64,000 nt of DNA from Gnetum montanum (GCA_015680685.1 MNCI01022218.1:289287-353286), one strand, 5' to 3'; shown: positions 20,472-32,130, counted from the first letter of the stretch. A program made the numbers and translations. Notes: generated by a model from the sequence alone, not told the origin.

Positions 20472-23400
20472 GAGGTGACATTAAAGAAATTTAAGTAATT
20501 TGAGCCAAAATTTTTGAAAACTTTTCTAACACTGAATGATAGTCTATGGTTAAGTAAGATGAAACAATAACAATATTATCATGAATTAGGTACATCTAAG
20601 CCATATTATTTAAAGAATCCTTCTAATAAACCATTCTAATTTTAAGGCAATATAAATAAGAAGAGAATAAGTATGGGAGGTCATAATAATTAAAGATGTA
20701 ACCTCTAAGAGATTTCTTTTTGCAAATTTTCTAACTTTGAAATCATAGTATGATAAGAACTTGATCTAACCAAGGGTATGACAAGGTAAAGAGCTATTAA
20801 GAATTGATATGAACACTCAAATAATTTCAAACCCTTGTTGATTGTAGATGGTTCCAAAAAGACTAATAAAAGGAGGACCTTCCCAACATGGTGTCAAAAG
20901 ACCAAGAGGCTAAACTAGAGAATAGACTCCACTAGCAAAGCATGTAGAGTAGGAAGCTCAATCTTTCAATATTTATTAGCAAATGCCTACTATTGAAAAT
21001 TTTTCCCAAGAGGAGTTAGAATCCCCCTAAGTATCTACCAAGGGTAGTGCCTCATGCTATCACCAGAATGTCTCTGGGCCATCTAGGAAAAATCAATCAT
21101 GTTCAAAATCATTGTCGAACTAAGTTTTGACCCTTTCATGGAGTTTGCTTCAGAAGTTGTAAGGAAAAAACTTCAACAATATCCTTTGTGACCTACATTA
21201 TCAACTAATGGTGAATGGTATTTAGGGGAAAACGCATTAGTTTTGTCAAAATAAGCAAGCCCCTACCACTATGAAAATTGGAGTTTAAGTATCATACTCT
21301 TTAGAGGCAATAGCTAAAGCCCTTAATCTACTAAATGAAGGGGCTAATGTCACAAAAATCTCCATAAGGTCTAATATATATGTAAAAAGATTATGGCTAT
21401 AAAGAGCCTATGGTAAGGAGGACAAGAAATATAGTGAATTGACTATAAAGGAAAATTTTTATTTTAAGTTTGGAAGCTATTATCTATTCTGAACCAAAAG
21501 GCTTAATAGGATACCAACTTATGTAGTCAGAGGAAGCATCATTCTAATGGGAAAATTGAACACCAACATCACCCATCTCTACTTCCTCAAAATTCAAACG
21601 TGGTTTGAAGAGAAGAAGGTAGGGAAAACAAAACTACCATTTCCTTGCCTAGTTAGGAAGCTATGCAAATAGATAGGCATCTTGGGTTACATAAATGATG
21701 TTTTGAGGAAAGCTAAAAAATACTTCATAGATAGATATGTCAAAACCAATGCCTTTAAAAAATGATCAACTAGAAAAGCAAACAAGTACTAAGGAAGTTA
21801 TAGGCTAAACTCCTACTAGTACTATTCAAGCTACTAGACAACAATAGCAAGCAGGACCTAGTAGCCATCCACCAACTAATCAGTAACAATAATATCAATA
21901 GCAACAAGTTCCACTAACACCACCATAGGACTATAAACATTTAATCAGCCATCTGAAATAGATTGTAGACACAATAAGCTAGGGAATAAGAGAGTGTCCC
22001 AATCTCTATAAGATAAGAGAGAATGTAATTAGGCCCATAGTTTCAACAAACCCTACAAGTAGGTAGATTTCATTGTAGTTAGAAGGAGGGGACAATTGAT
22101 CATAATAGATCTCATGGAATACTACATCATTCCAAGTGATGTTGAAAATATGAGAAGGAACTATAGCAATGGTTATGTAACATCAAGATGGAGTAGGAGC
22201 TATTGAAGTAATTACAAATCACATCAAAGAGTCCTTCAATGTCGTTGTTGTGCTGCTAGTCGATACTTCTAGAGAAAGAGATGCTTAAATGTTTACTAGT
22301 ACCTCAATAACTCCTACTAAACATGAGGATACTAGATAGACTACTATGGATGACACAAGTCATGTAGAATCTCTTTGATATCCCCAATGATATCACTGTA
22401 GTACATTCTAAGCTAATCACCACCAAGGAAAATTTGGTCATGGCTAAGACTATGGTAGAGCATCCTGAAAATGAAGTTCAAGAATTACAAGAAGAGCTAG
22501 TCATCCTAAGAGAAAAAAGAAGAGATCTGAGATAGTTTGTAGCACTTGAGAACCTAGACCAATTCAAAATAAATCATGTGAGATGCCTCATTGATCAGAA
22601 CATGAATATGGAGAGAGAGTAAGAGAAGGTAGTATGGGATGCATCAGTGACACAAGCATAGACATATGCACATGCCAAAGCACTCACCACCTTATAGAAG
22701 AAAAATCAATAATTAGCTACCAATAATGCTTAGTTAACCAACATTGAAAGACAAAAGAACGTTCTCAAGGAAAGCATCCAACACCTTTAAGAGCACTTAG
22801 CTTGTGTCAACTAAGACATGAGTTACTTGGCCCATGAGAATAGAACCTTATTAATGGAAGAGGTCCATGCGATTAGACAATAATATACAATCAAAATCAA
22901 TGTGTGGAGAAATGAGGCCAAGAAGCATGAATGACTCAAAGAGCATTTCAGAGATCAAGTGGGCATATACAAGAAAATCAATGAGAAAGAAATCTAGATG
23001 GAAAAAGCCAAAAATAGCTCCATTTTTGTATAGAATCCTAATTGGTAGCTAATCTTAGATAGTTTAGCTCATGTCTACCAAGTGGAAATTAAGAACAAAG
23101 ACATATAGATTGAAGATATCATAGAATACATTGAATTTGTGAATCTCTACTATGCTAACTTGTCAATGTTAATAGCAGGTAGCCTAGGAATGAATTGGAA
23201 CAATAGGTAGTAGTAGTTTATACATTATATAAGAAAGAATTTGTAGACAAGAAAGATGCTCTCCAAAAACTACATGTGGTAGATTTTAAACTTGAAATTG
23301 TGAAAGATAGCTATGAGGGCCAAAACGATGTGCTAGCTAACTTGGCATGTAGAATTTCTAACTATCAAAAGTTGAGAAAAACATCTAGGGCTTTTGAGAA

Positions 23401-23620
23401 AGAATAATGACAATTTGTAGCATGGTACATGAAAGTTCATCAGATGTTCCTACAACTATCATGCTTATGGAATGTACCTGCTCCATCACACATCACTCAA
23501 CAAGCACAGATGATACATCATCATAGGACATACATAAGATGAATATCTTTAGGCATTTCTAAATAGATACCAATTCAAGAAGCTTGATGATAAGGGGAAG
23601 TAGCCGATGGAAGAGCCACC
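20472..23620 (+). pseudogene. Unrecognised decayed reading frame with coiled-coil C-terminus
   Basis: A long decayed coding region of unknown function. An ATG at 20472 (MGGDIKEI) lies about 190 bp after the TATA box at 20279. Reading on through many stops, most at sites where one C-to-T change would restore Gln, Arg or Trp, gives extended protein-like stretches, with frame changes. A middle region near 21480-21740 includes IPTYVVRGSIILMGKLNTNI and KTKLPFPCLVRKLCK. A Gln/Pro/Ser/Thr-rich stretch lies near 21820-21960. A charged heptad-rich region at about 22440-23060 (NEVQELQEELVILREKRRDL; LKESIQHL; LAHENRTLL) looks like a coiled coil. No RT, protease or integrase motif is seen. It ends just before the polypurine tract and LTR of element G. 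It could be a captured host gene or an extra retrotransposon reading frame. Confidence 0.5.
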
Positions 23621-23828
23621 ACTACTAGGCACATTAGCTACATCAAGCTACTTCAAATTTTTTTTTGTCATATAATTGTGTCAATTTTGTAAAGACACCA
23701 CTATTTCTTCTAAGTGGTATAAATAGCCCATTAGTCATGTATAGTTAAATGTACCTCTCAATTTTTTAAAGGACTCTATCCTCATTTTTTAAAACTTAAG
23801 GACAAGTTTCTAGTTAGTTGTGGGGCCA

Positions 23829-24718
23829 TAATGAAGTCAAATTTTATCATATTATGATATCGTAGAAATGATTTCATATTAGCAATGTTGTTAATACGAT
23901 GTCACTACTCATTTTACATCATCATTGATACGATGTCTCAGGATGTATGCAACCCTATAAATATGACACTTGAGTACACAATCCAAAAAAATTTTAATTA
24001 ACATCCTGAGGTAGACTCTTGCATTTTATTTCCATAGACTTAGCGATAGAGTGAATGCCCATAGTGTGATGTTGGAAATTGACCATTGTCTTTATTTGAG
24101 TGAATTGTACTTGGACACAGTTCGTGAAGAAAATAAAGATTGAGATTACTCTTCATCATTGTAGCATTACTTAGTCTTCTAATTATTCATGTAGCATAAT
24201 TCTTACTATTTTCTTAGTTTAATACTTTACTTTTCAAAAAACTTTACTTTACTTGTCATTACTAAGCAATATGGATACAACTAGTTTCAACTATTAAGTG
24301 TAACTATATGGTAACCTAGTATTGGTTTTGCTCAGTACGCCTAATAGTGAATCCACTTGATAACCTAGAAATAGTTACATGAGTCCAAGACATAAATAGT
24401 AGACTAAGAACAGATGTCCATCACTGTAGGCTAGATTAGACTTACACCTCTGTTACTACTTAGAGTTAGCACATACTTCTATTTTCACTATGTTTACTAC
24501 TAGGATTGTTAGTGGCCTTACAACATCCATTATCATATGCCTTACTAAGAGCTAAGCCATACACTTAGACCTCACTAGCTTAAAGTGGGAAGATAGTGAT
24601 CATAAACTTAAACTAAATTACTAGCATATCAACATTGTCCATCTATGGATTATGATCAATTCACACATGACCACTTATGACTTGTATGGTTGAGTGTTGG
24701 ATGCTTCACCACTTATCA
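23829..24718 (+). repeat. Element G 3' LTR (A-family)
   Basis: About 890 bp with the family hallmarks. A purine tract GTTAGTTGTGGGGCCA precedes it. It begins TAATGAAG (from TGATGAAG) and has GATAC(G)ATG palindromic phrases, then TATAAATA at 23956. It contains AGTGAATcC..TTGATAACC phrases and ends GGTTGAGTGTTGG...CCACTTATCA, like the ends of LTRs A and C. The matching 5' LTR is missing or reduced to the 20.22-kb promoter-like segment. The interior directly upstream holds only the unrecognised coiled-coil frame, not gag or pol. Confidence 0.7.
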
Positions 24719-25955
24719 CATGCTCTTTGTAAAACTAGTTTTTATGCTATTAATGAACCTACTCTATACTATAGCTTAATTATCATCTAATTCATACATG
24801 AAGCTAATATGCTTTAATTTGTGAAGTTGAGTCAAGTAGAATCCTTTTATAGAATGTACTTTTGGTTCTATCAACCTCCTCTACAAGATGATGTGGAAAA
24901 CATACTATAATAAATCCTTTATTAAATTTAGATATTGTCTTTTTCCTAGAATATGGATTTTCAATTGGCACTCAACAGTTTATTCCAATGCTCATCAAGA
25001 TGAAACTGATACTTAAGCTCTATGATTTCATTCTTGACAAGCTCATCTTAGCTTATAGATAGAAAAAGTGTACATTTGAGCTAGTAAGCTCTATTTCTAA
25101 TGTCTAACATAGTCATCCTACATAGTGCCCAAATTCAATTCAAAACCATAGCTCTTTGAACTTAAAAATCAACAAAGCAAAATATTTTAGGATGGTTTGT
25201 ATAGATTTAAAACTCTTATTCTAAAAAACTCAATTACTAAACCTTAAATCTATGCAATATGTCTACTAAAAATTCTCCCAAAATTTCTTGCATGGGCCAT
25301 GCCATAAAAAAATACAACACATAGAATCTTAGCTCATTCTTATAGCAAGTTCAAGCTTTTGAGAAGTGAATGTTAAGGCCTACTCCATTTATGGCCAAAA
25401 TAATAACACAAATTAATAGTCCTTAAAATTTTCATACTTAAAAACAAAACCTGAAAGAAAATGGATCTAATCTTTTTAGCATTTCTATGAACACTTCCCT
25501 TAGAACGTTTTTATCTTAGGGATTATTTTATGCATTACTAGAAACCTAACATTAAGTTATTATATGCTACAAATCTCTAAAATTCTCATGAAATCTTAAT
25601 GATAATATTTCTTGGTTAGTGATGCATCTTTCATCTAACTTAATTAAATTTAATAGGTATCTTGAGCCTTTACTTCAAAGCCATGGAATATCACATGGAA
25701 ATTTGAATTATTACTATTGCATGCAAGTGGCTATTATTGCAACAATAATTTTCCTAAATAAACACAAACTTTCTCTTCTTAAAACTTTATATAGAAACAC
25801 AAAAATAAGTAAAAGTTTAAATATTTTTACAGGAAAAAATCCCTGTAGCTTAAGGCTCAACAAGGATTAAAAAATCCAAAACCTAAAATATTTCAATAAA
25901 TCTAATTGAAACGAAGCTAATAATACTAGATGACAATATACATTAATTATGATTT
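24719..25955. other. Unassigned, probably the 3' end of element D
   Basis: AT-rich sequence without a convincing reading frame. It lies downstream of D's post-integrase remnant on the minus strand, where D's 3' UTR and LTR should be. I could not find a matching copy on the other side of D, so no LTR is called. An 83-codon plus-strand frame at 25619-25870 has no recognisable motif. Confidence 0.5.
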
Positions 25956-26470
25956 TCTTCAAAACCTTTTACTTTGAAGCTTCATCATACCCAAGTTTAG
26001 TCATAACTTGAGCAAGTACAATAGTTTGTGCTTTCTTGTTCTACTCTTAGCCTTCCTTGAGATCCTCTAAACCCTCATCTTCCTTCAACCCTTATTCCTC
26101 TTCTTATCATTTTTTTGAGTTTTTGAGCCTTCCTTCAATATTTTCCTCATATTGATTGACAAAGACATCCTCATAGTTGAAATTTTGATCATTTCTAGAT
26201 TAAAATTTTTCTTTAGTGAAAGATCTGAGCATTCAAGAATTTCAACCCATTCTCTACCATGGATGGACTTTCCATTTGTAAGTATGGAAAACTCATCAAA
26301 GAGCTAGGTCATAAATAGATAGTTATAAGAGGCTTCATAAGTGATGGTCCTACAGTACATTATTTGTACATGCTCTAAACAACATCTAGCCAAGTATGGG
26401 ATAAAAGGCCTTGCTTTCATTTTGACTTTCTTTGGATCCATGAATAATCTCCTTCATATTATGGGCCTTG
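25956..26470 (-). pseudogene. Element D post-integrase reading frame remnant
   Basis: Downstream of the integrase tail the minus strand keeps a protein-like frame of about 160 codons broken by a few stops. Readable stretches are VKMKARPFIPYLARCCLEHV, a SIHGREWVEILECSDLSLKK region, and a Lys/Arg-rich C-terminal part with SKTQKNDKKRNKG. No known domain is recognised. The composition resembles the unrecognised frame at 20.5-23.6 kb only in having a charged C-terminal half. It may be an additional open reading frame of this element lineage. Confidence 0.4.
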
Positions 26471-26619
26471 ACCTTCTAACCATGACTATTGATCAAGTAG
26501 TAGGTTTATGAATTTTATACACAACTTGTACTCTTTATACAATATTAAGGAAAGTAATTATGAAATACTATGTACATATTTACAAATTTGGTCAATCATT
26601 ATTAACTTGTTCTAAGTGG

Positions 26620-27860
26620 ATGGTTGCCCAAAATAATGTTTTAGATGAAGAGGATTAAATGAATAGCTTAACAACTATCCATCTAGTGAAGCAAGTGAAA
26701 GTATTTTCATCCAGTTATTGCTTAATCATTAATGATCTAATCCACCAAGCTAAGAATTTTTAAGCTTTATTTTTCCCCTTAACTTTCCATAATAAAACTA
26801 ATTCTCATTCTCTAAATGCCTTACATCTTGCTCAATGATCAAACCATCTCTTTATTAATGCTACATTAAGTAAAAGCTTATTTCAAGCTTCATCAATTTT
26901 AGCTTCTCTTTTTAATCATAAACCCATTATATCATGTTCCTTGTCTGATCATGGGCTATAATTTTCCATGAATTCTACCATTAAATATAAAGTTATGTTA
27001 GTTATGTAATTATTAAGCCCATAAACTAAATTGAATGGTGTAGTCCCTATAGATCTTTTGATTCTAATCCTATTAGTCCAAAGGGCTCCTTGAAAAATCT
27101 CATGCCATCTTCCTGTATTATTATTCATAGAACGCTTGATATAAGAAATCAACTTCTTATTAGTGGATTCTACTAAATTTTTTCCTTGTGGGTAATAATT
27201 TGAGGATGAATAAAAAATTACCGACTTCTTTGAAGCCCCTCTTACAAACTCATCTAATTGGAAAGTTGTGCCATTATCAGTGACCAAGGATTTTTGCAGC
27301 CCAAAATGATTTATGATGTATTATTAAAGAACCTTACTTATGTCATAGGTTGTACTTCTTCTTAGTGCTTTAGCTTTTGGCCACTTGGTAAAATAGTTAA
27401 TAGCTATTAAAATAAATCTATGTCCTCTTTTTGATGGAGTAATATCTCCTATAAAATCCAATCTCCAAGTTTGAAAAGGCTTATATATTATTACTAATTT
27501 CAGTGGTCCTCTTCTAGATGGAGTAATAGCTCCTATAAAATCCAATCTCCACCTTTGAAAAGGCTTATATATTATTACTAATTTCAGTGGTCCTCTTTTA
27601 GATGGAGTAATAGCTCCTATAAAATCCAATCTCCACCTTTGAAAAGGCCTATATATTATTACTAATTTCAGTGGGGCATTGGCCCTTTTCAACTTTGGTT
27701 CATGAATTTAACACTTATGACAAGTCAAAATTTTTTCTTGAAGATCTTTGAACATAGTATGCCAATAGAATCTATATCTCAATATATGTTGCATAGTGGT
27801 TCCTAGATATTCGTAATGCAAGCTCTCATGATTATGAAATTACTTCAAAAATTCCTTGAT
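26620..27860 (-). pseudogene. Element D integrase with internal triplication
   Basis: The zinc-binding part is at 27690-27800 (FKDLQEKI, TCHKC). The open stretch 27324-27692 holds the core start, with an 84-bp segment repeated three times so that the W.LDFIG block containing the first catalytic Asp occurs three times. The third copy is followed by GHRFILIAINYFTKWPKAKAL. The stretch 26949-27287 holds TDNGTTF (second Asp), YYPQGKNLVESTNKKL (catalytic Glu) and GALWTNRI. The C-terminal part near 26620-26900 keeps WFDH.ARCKAFRE, LVLLWKVKGKNKA and ENTFT. A TAA separates the two open stretches. The triplication keeps the frame but should disrupt the fold. Confidence 0.85.
27423..27674 (-). repeat. 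84-bp in-frame triplication in integrase core
   Basis: Three head-to-tail copies with a period of exactly 84 bp (GATGGAGTAAT at 27433, 27517 and 27601). Copies differ from one another at only about 2-6 positions, so the amplification is much younger than the element or has been homogenised. Each copy encodes 28 residues including PFQ.WRLDFIG.ITPS.RG. Confidence 0.95.
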
Positions 27861-27999
27861 TTTTTTATTTGATCCACATTCCAATAAAATAGCTCTAAAA
27901 TCCTTTCTATATAGAGTTCCTTGAGTTTAAATGTACTTCTTGGTCTTAATTATAGAATCTTTTTCCTTACTTTTTGATATATTCATATCAGTTTCTCAA

Positions 28000-28629
28000 C
28001 TTACAAGAAATCTTACCATGTTGTCATACCATTTTGTAATCTTGGAAAGGGCTAACAATTCTTGCGTAGATTCTCTTGTCATCATTCTAGCTAATTTCCT
28101 ATTCTTAACTATCTTACATGGACCTAGAGTAAACATAAACTATTGAAGCTTGATTATCATTTAGCTCTTTTGAGTCCAATTTCATTTTGTAATAACAATT
28201 GTCTTATGACTTACGGTCATAATATAAACCATGATATTTTGCAAATAATACTCAAAACACCCTAAGGCTTTAATCACACCACATGATTTTTTTTTCTAAT
28301 TTAGAATAATTTCTTTCAAATCCTTTAAATTAGTAACAAAAAATTTCAATTGGTTGTTCTTCTATTTCATCTTTTTATTTTACTATGTAGATAATGAATT
28401 TATTGAAAAAAAGCATATAGCCAAAAAGCTTCTTTTAATTTTGATTTCACCAAATATGGGGCTTTAATATGGCTTTATTTATTTGGTACAAAGCCTCAAA
28501 TGACTCTTTATTATTTCTTAATTCAACATCCTTTTTTAACATTTGTGAAAGTGATTTTTTTATTTCTATAAATTTGGATATAATTTTTTTGTTTACAAAG
28601 CTTACTTTCCCGAACAAAGATCTCAACAC
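28000..28629 (-). pseudogene. Element D RT connection and classical RNase H remnant
   Basis: The 60-codon stretch 28447-28629 reads FGKVSFVNKKIISKFIEI, KPLSQ-like residues and KESFEALYQINKAI, the RT connection region. Below it come KEAFWLYAF, EQPIEFF-type residues, a KLEKKSCGVIKALGCFEYYL block and IMTVSHKTIVI, the usual blocks of the RNase H that follows RT in Ty3/gypsy polyproteins. Frames shift several times. This domain is separate from the upstream RNase H of the same element. Confidence 0.65.
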
Positions 28630-28639
28630 CTTCTTATTT

Positions 28640-29330
28640 GTAGGTTATTTTGTACCTTAAAAAACTTCAATTCTAGCTTAATCAATACCTATCTCCTTTT
28701 GATAAATTATATGCCTAAGTAAGCTACTTAATTTTACTCAAAAAACACATTTTTTTGGATTCAAAGGAACACCAAACCTCTTACATCTACTAAATGTTTG
28801 TTGTATGTAAGATATATGGCCATAAATGGCAATAATTTTCCAAAGGATATATTTAAAAGCTATATCCATAGCTCTTTGAAAAATAGCCCTTGCATTTCAT
28901 AAGCCAAAGGACATTCTTTTATAGGCAAATGTTCCTATCATCCTTGTTGTTTTAAATCTATCATCCTTTTCTACTATTATTTGGTTATAACCTAAAAATA
29001 TTTCCATGAATGAGTATAACTGACATCTTGATACTTTTATCAAAATCTCATCAATTCTTAGAAGTGGCTACCTATCTTTAATTGAAGGTTCATTTAAATT
29101 CCTGAAATCAACACATTGCCTTATATCTCCATTCTTTTTTCTGACTAGCACTAAGCTAGCAATCCAATTTGAGTACCTAATTGGATACTAGCACCTAATA
29201 AGTTCTTAATTTCAGCTTCCATTACTAGTTCAAAAACTAGATTAAATTTCCTTAACTTCTATTTAATTACCTTTCAATCCTTTACCTTAGGAATTTTATG
29301 AGTCATAATGTTGGAATTAAAAGTTCTCAA
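28640..29330 (-). pseudogene. Element D reverse transcriptase remnant
   Basis: RT blocks are clear on the minus strand. SLVLVRKKNGDIRQCVDFRN lies near 29105-29155. A KI..IDEILIK-type segment with SRCQLYSF follows near 29020-29060. TFAYKRMPFGL is near 28900-28935. A palm/connection continues to 28640. The segment before the first block contains residues typical of the linker between protease or RNase H and RT in Tat elements. Stops and frameshifts are frequent. The catalytic YxDD region is not clearly preserved. Confidence 0.7.
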
Positions 29331-29749
29331 ATAATCATATGACTAAGAAAAACTATCTAAATTTTCTTTAAGAACTTTTATCATTTGCTTTTTCATGTTT
29401 GGTTGAAGTTTTATCCCAATATTAAGGCACTTTGAAATATCTTAACATCCTAAATTTATTATTTCATGGGCTCAATATTTGGGATTTTGAACATCTAATC
29501 CTTTAACAATTTTTTGTTTAAATTCTTCCTCCAATTGTAATACCTTTTGAGGTATTCTTGTTCCTTTTGGTTTAAAATTGTCTTTTATATGAATGTAGCC
29601 TTTCAATTCCTCCATATTTTTGAGGAATTTAATTATTTATGATCATCTTCAAAAACTTGAAAACATTCCTAATTATCTTTGACTGTTACTTTTGATTCTA
29701 ATTCAATTACTTTGCAACATTCAATTATCTTTGACAAGCCTTGATTTAA

Positions 29750-29904
29750 ATCTACCACTACAAGATCATCAGCCTTCTAATTTTTCCTCTTGGGATATTT
29801 TCAATTATATATTCTGTAAAATTTTAGAGCAATTTTTTTTGTCATTTGCTTGAAAGTCCTTAGGAACAAGCTTTCAACACTACACTTCCCTCTAATTTGG
29901 TCAC
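29750..29904 (-). pseudogene. Element D upstream RNase H, C-terminal half
   Basis: It continues the RNase H frame from 40005 after the B insertion: DQIRGKCSVESLFLRTFK, then MTKKIALKF, and after a frame change NIPRGK and KADDLVVVDLN. These match the second half of the archaeal-like RNase H (NNxAEYEAL type) found in Tat elements, where IPR.xN..AD.LA closes the domain. It lies upstream of the RT, not downstream. Confidence 0.7.
29900..29904. repeat. Target-site duplication of element B (left)
   Basis: GTCAC immediately outside the LTR, identical to 40000-40004. Confidence 0.9.
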
Positions 29905-30757
29905 TGATGAATAGCGAGGTACCCCTATGCCCAACCATATGAATCACAAGTGTTCACATATCTGGTCGAATTCTGTAAACCTTAATTACCAAGTTCACTA
30001 GAGCTAAATAGTGCATGTGTGTTGTCCATTCATTCTCTTCCTAGTCCCAGTTGTGAAATGCAAATGTATGGTTAAGTGTGATTGACGGATACGATTTTTA
30101 TTATTTTGTGTTTTATCAATTTACTCATCTACAACAAGAATGAAAGTGAGAGTAATTAAGTGCTAAGTAAACTATGGTCTAATCTAGCCTAACACAAGTA
30201 ACCATCCCCACTTCCTGAACACATCCTGAACTTTGTATAAACACTACTGGGTTGTCAAACACTAACCATTTTTGAGCTACCAAGTGTCACACATATGTTT
30301 GAAGGGGTTGCAGTTATGTATTTTAATGCGTTGCTTAATTAATAAAAATTAATTGTTGCATGAATAACATTAATGTAAACTGTATGAAATCACAATATAT
30401 AAATGCATAAGAAAGAAAGTCTCAAGTGCTTTAAGGATGAATCAAAGAGATCATCTTTATTGTCAACACAATGGTATGTTCAAGTATATCAATGCTTGAA
30501 TAAAGATCCAATCACACTTAGACCTCCTACTGTAGACACTTGGAAAATACTCTAACTCTCAAATGAACAAACTACAAGATTTTGACTACTTGACTACTAA
30601 AAAACTACTTTGAATCTTGTGCCTAAGGGCTATATTTATAGACCTGGGATTAACCCAGTGATATCGCATGCACGATATCACATCTTAAGCCACAATATCA
30701 CATACCCAATATCATAGCTACTTTGATATCAGAGAGTATGAAAAGCATAATTCATCA
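29905..30757 (-). repeat. Element B 3' LTR
   Basis: Plus-strand ends TGATGAATAGCG and AATTCATCA. It matches 39131-39999. On the minus strand the TATAAATA at about 30640-30648 follows a palindromic region rich in GATATC motifs (30658-30730). Confidence 0.9.
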
Positions 30758-30770
30758 TACCCCCACAACT
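30758..30770 (-). other. Element B polypurine tract
   Basis: The minus strand reads AGTTGTGGGGGTA directly before TGATGA of the 3' LTR, as in A and C. Confidence 0.85.
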
Positions 30771-30829
30771 AAATCAAAACTCATCCTTGTGTACAATAGA
30801 AGAGGAACAAGTCCCTTACAAAAAATATA

Positions 30830-31280
30830 TTAGGAGGAATGAAATGTTTGACTTGACATGCAAAATGAAATCAAGAAAATAGACAAATACAGTAGTGCCC
30901 AAGCATACAACATTACAATTATGTACAACATTGAGTGTTCATGAAAATAGGAAAGAACACCCTTGGATCCAAAGGACATCAAACCCATCTTAGCAACAAA
31001 AGAATGGGGGATAGGTAGAAGAGATCTAGAGGTTATGAATAATCTTCCATGAATGATATAGTTGCATCCTCCTTGGTGAAGACAATCCCGCTTCCATTTC
31101 ATGCTCCCCACTGCAATCACAACAAAATCTAGGATTAGTATATAAAGTGTAACATATAGTAGCTAAATACCTTGTCTCATCAATGATTTTATCTAGCCAA
31201 CTTGTGATTGTAACAGATTGGTTGCTTGATAATGTTAGTGGGAAGACTGATGAATGGGTTAAGTAAGAGAAGCTGACCAT
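30830..31280 (-). pseudogene. Element B post-pol frame with putative intron and TM segment
   Basis: The upstream exon (31171-31280) reads MVSFSYLTHSSVFPLTLSS and ends in WLDKIIDETR. A possible 60-nt intron (31111-31170) has ACAAG|GTATTT at the donor, TACTAATCC as branch-point-like motif, and GTGATTGCAG at the acceptor. The downstream frame (30830-31120) continues KWKRDCLHQGGCNYI and RLFITSRSLLPIPHSF and ends with a long hydrophobic segment, MLYIIVMLYAWALLYLSIFL, before the polypurine tract. Element C encodes nearly the same residues on both sides. The joined frame shifts relative to the hydrophobic one, so the product is uncertain. A small envelope-like membrane protein is one reading; an untranslated spliced leader for such a frame is another. 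Confidence 0.5.
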
Positions 31281-31472
31281 AAAATTTAGAAAAAGCTTAA
31301 CATAACAAATACTGGAAGGAGAGTATAAAATTCACAAAAATAAAGAGAAGGAATTGACAAAAAATAGTTGTAAAGATGCATAAAATTGGATGACATTGAT
31401 GGGATAAATAAAAGGAACTCAATTATAATAATTTCTAAAGGTAAAGAACTTAACCAAATTAAAAGATATGTA

Positions 31473-31495
31473 AGTGGATCCTCCCCAAAGCAGGC
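31473..31495 (-). other. Conserved GGGGAGGATCC block, element B
   Basis: The minus strand reads GCCTGCTTTGGGGAGGATC followed by CACT, matching A, C and F. Confidence 0.75.
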
Positions 31496-31969
31496 ACATG
31501 CCTTTTATGCCCTTGCATAACTTCAAACCAAGGAGTTTGTGGGCACCATTGATGATTAATGGTTAGAAAAAGTTAAGTACAAAAACCTAGAAGTAACTAA
31601 CTGAGAAACCTGACACATCAAACTAGAACATTAAATCAAAACATGAAACTAGCAGCAAGGTGAGGCATGAAAAGTAGAGATGGATGAAAGAGAGAATGGA
31701 ATGGAGTTCCTCATCATGGTCATGTGTAGTCCCTTGTGGAGTTTGTGATTACATGACTTGGTAGTGTCTGTCCTTGGTCTAGACCAAAACCAATTACTTT
31801 CAGTGACTTTGCATCAACATTCTAAGACTATTCCATCCCTTGAGATACAAGAATGCTCCCACAAAACAACCACTATTCCAAATTGAAGAGAAAGTAAGAA
31901 GTAAGAAAGGGCCTTAGTTTGAGAAGACAAGACAAGTCTCATAACCATTTCTTGTAGCCCTTTTATTTA

Positions 31970-32130
31970 GTCTAAGGGGTGTGCTTTGAATTCCCATATT
32001 TTTTTTGAATGAAAACCACACCATGCAAAAACCCATGCATTTTTCACATTGAATTTATCCAAGGGGTGTGCTTTGAATCCTCATCTCTTCTTTTTTATTT
32101 TTTTTATGAGGACCACACCATGCAAGGACT
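31970..32130 (-). repeat. Two-copy 80-bp tandem repeat in B 3' region
   Basis: AAGGGGTGTGCTTTGAAT and ACCACACCATGCAA occur in both copies, beginning near 31973 and 32053, with T-rich spacers. Confidence 0.75.

Larger units (their letters stand above)
25956..29904 (-). mobile_element. Element D, 3' part: RT, RNase H, integrase and extra frame
   Basis: The downstream section of an old minus-strand Tat-like Ty3/gypsy element. Its protease and the first half of an upstream RNase H lie at 40005-40830, on the other side of inserted element B. In minus-strand order it holds the second half of that RNase H (29750-29904), a linker, RT (28640-29330), a classical RNase H (28000-28629), integrase (26620-27860) and a further decayed frame (25956-26470). 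With one copy of the GTCAC target duplication removed, the RNase H reads through the junction in a single frame. Confidence 0.8.

Noticed and set aside
20465-20490. A polypurine tract and 3' LTR start for element F (GTCATGGGAGGTGACATT)
   Set aside because: It resembles the family tract, but no LTR sequence follows; the ATG here opens a protein-like frame instead.
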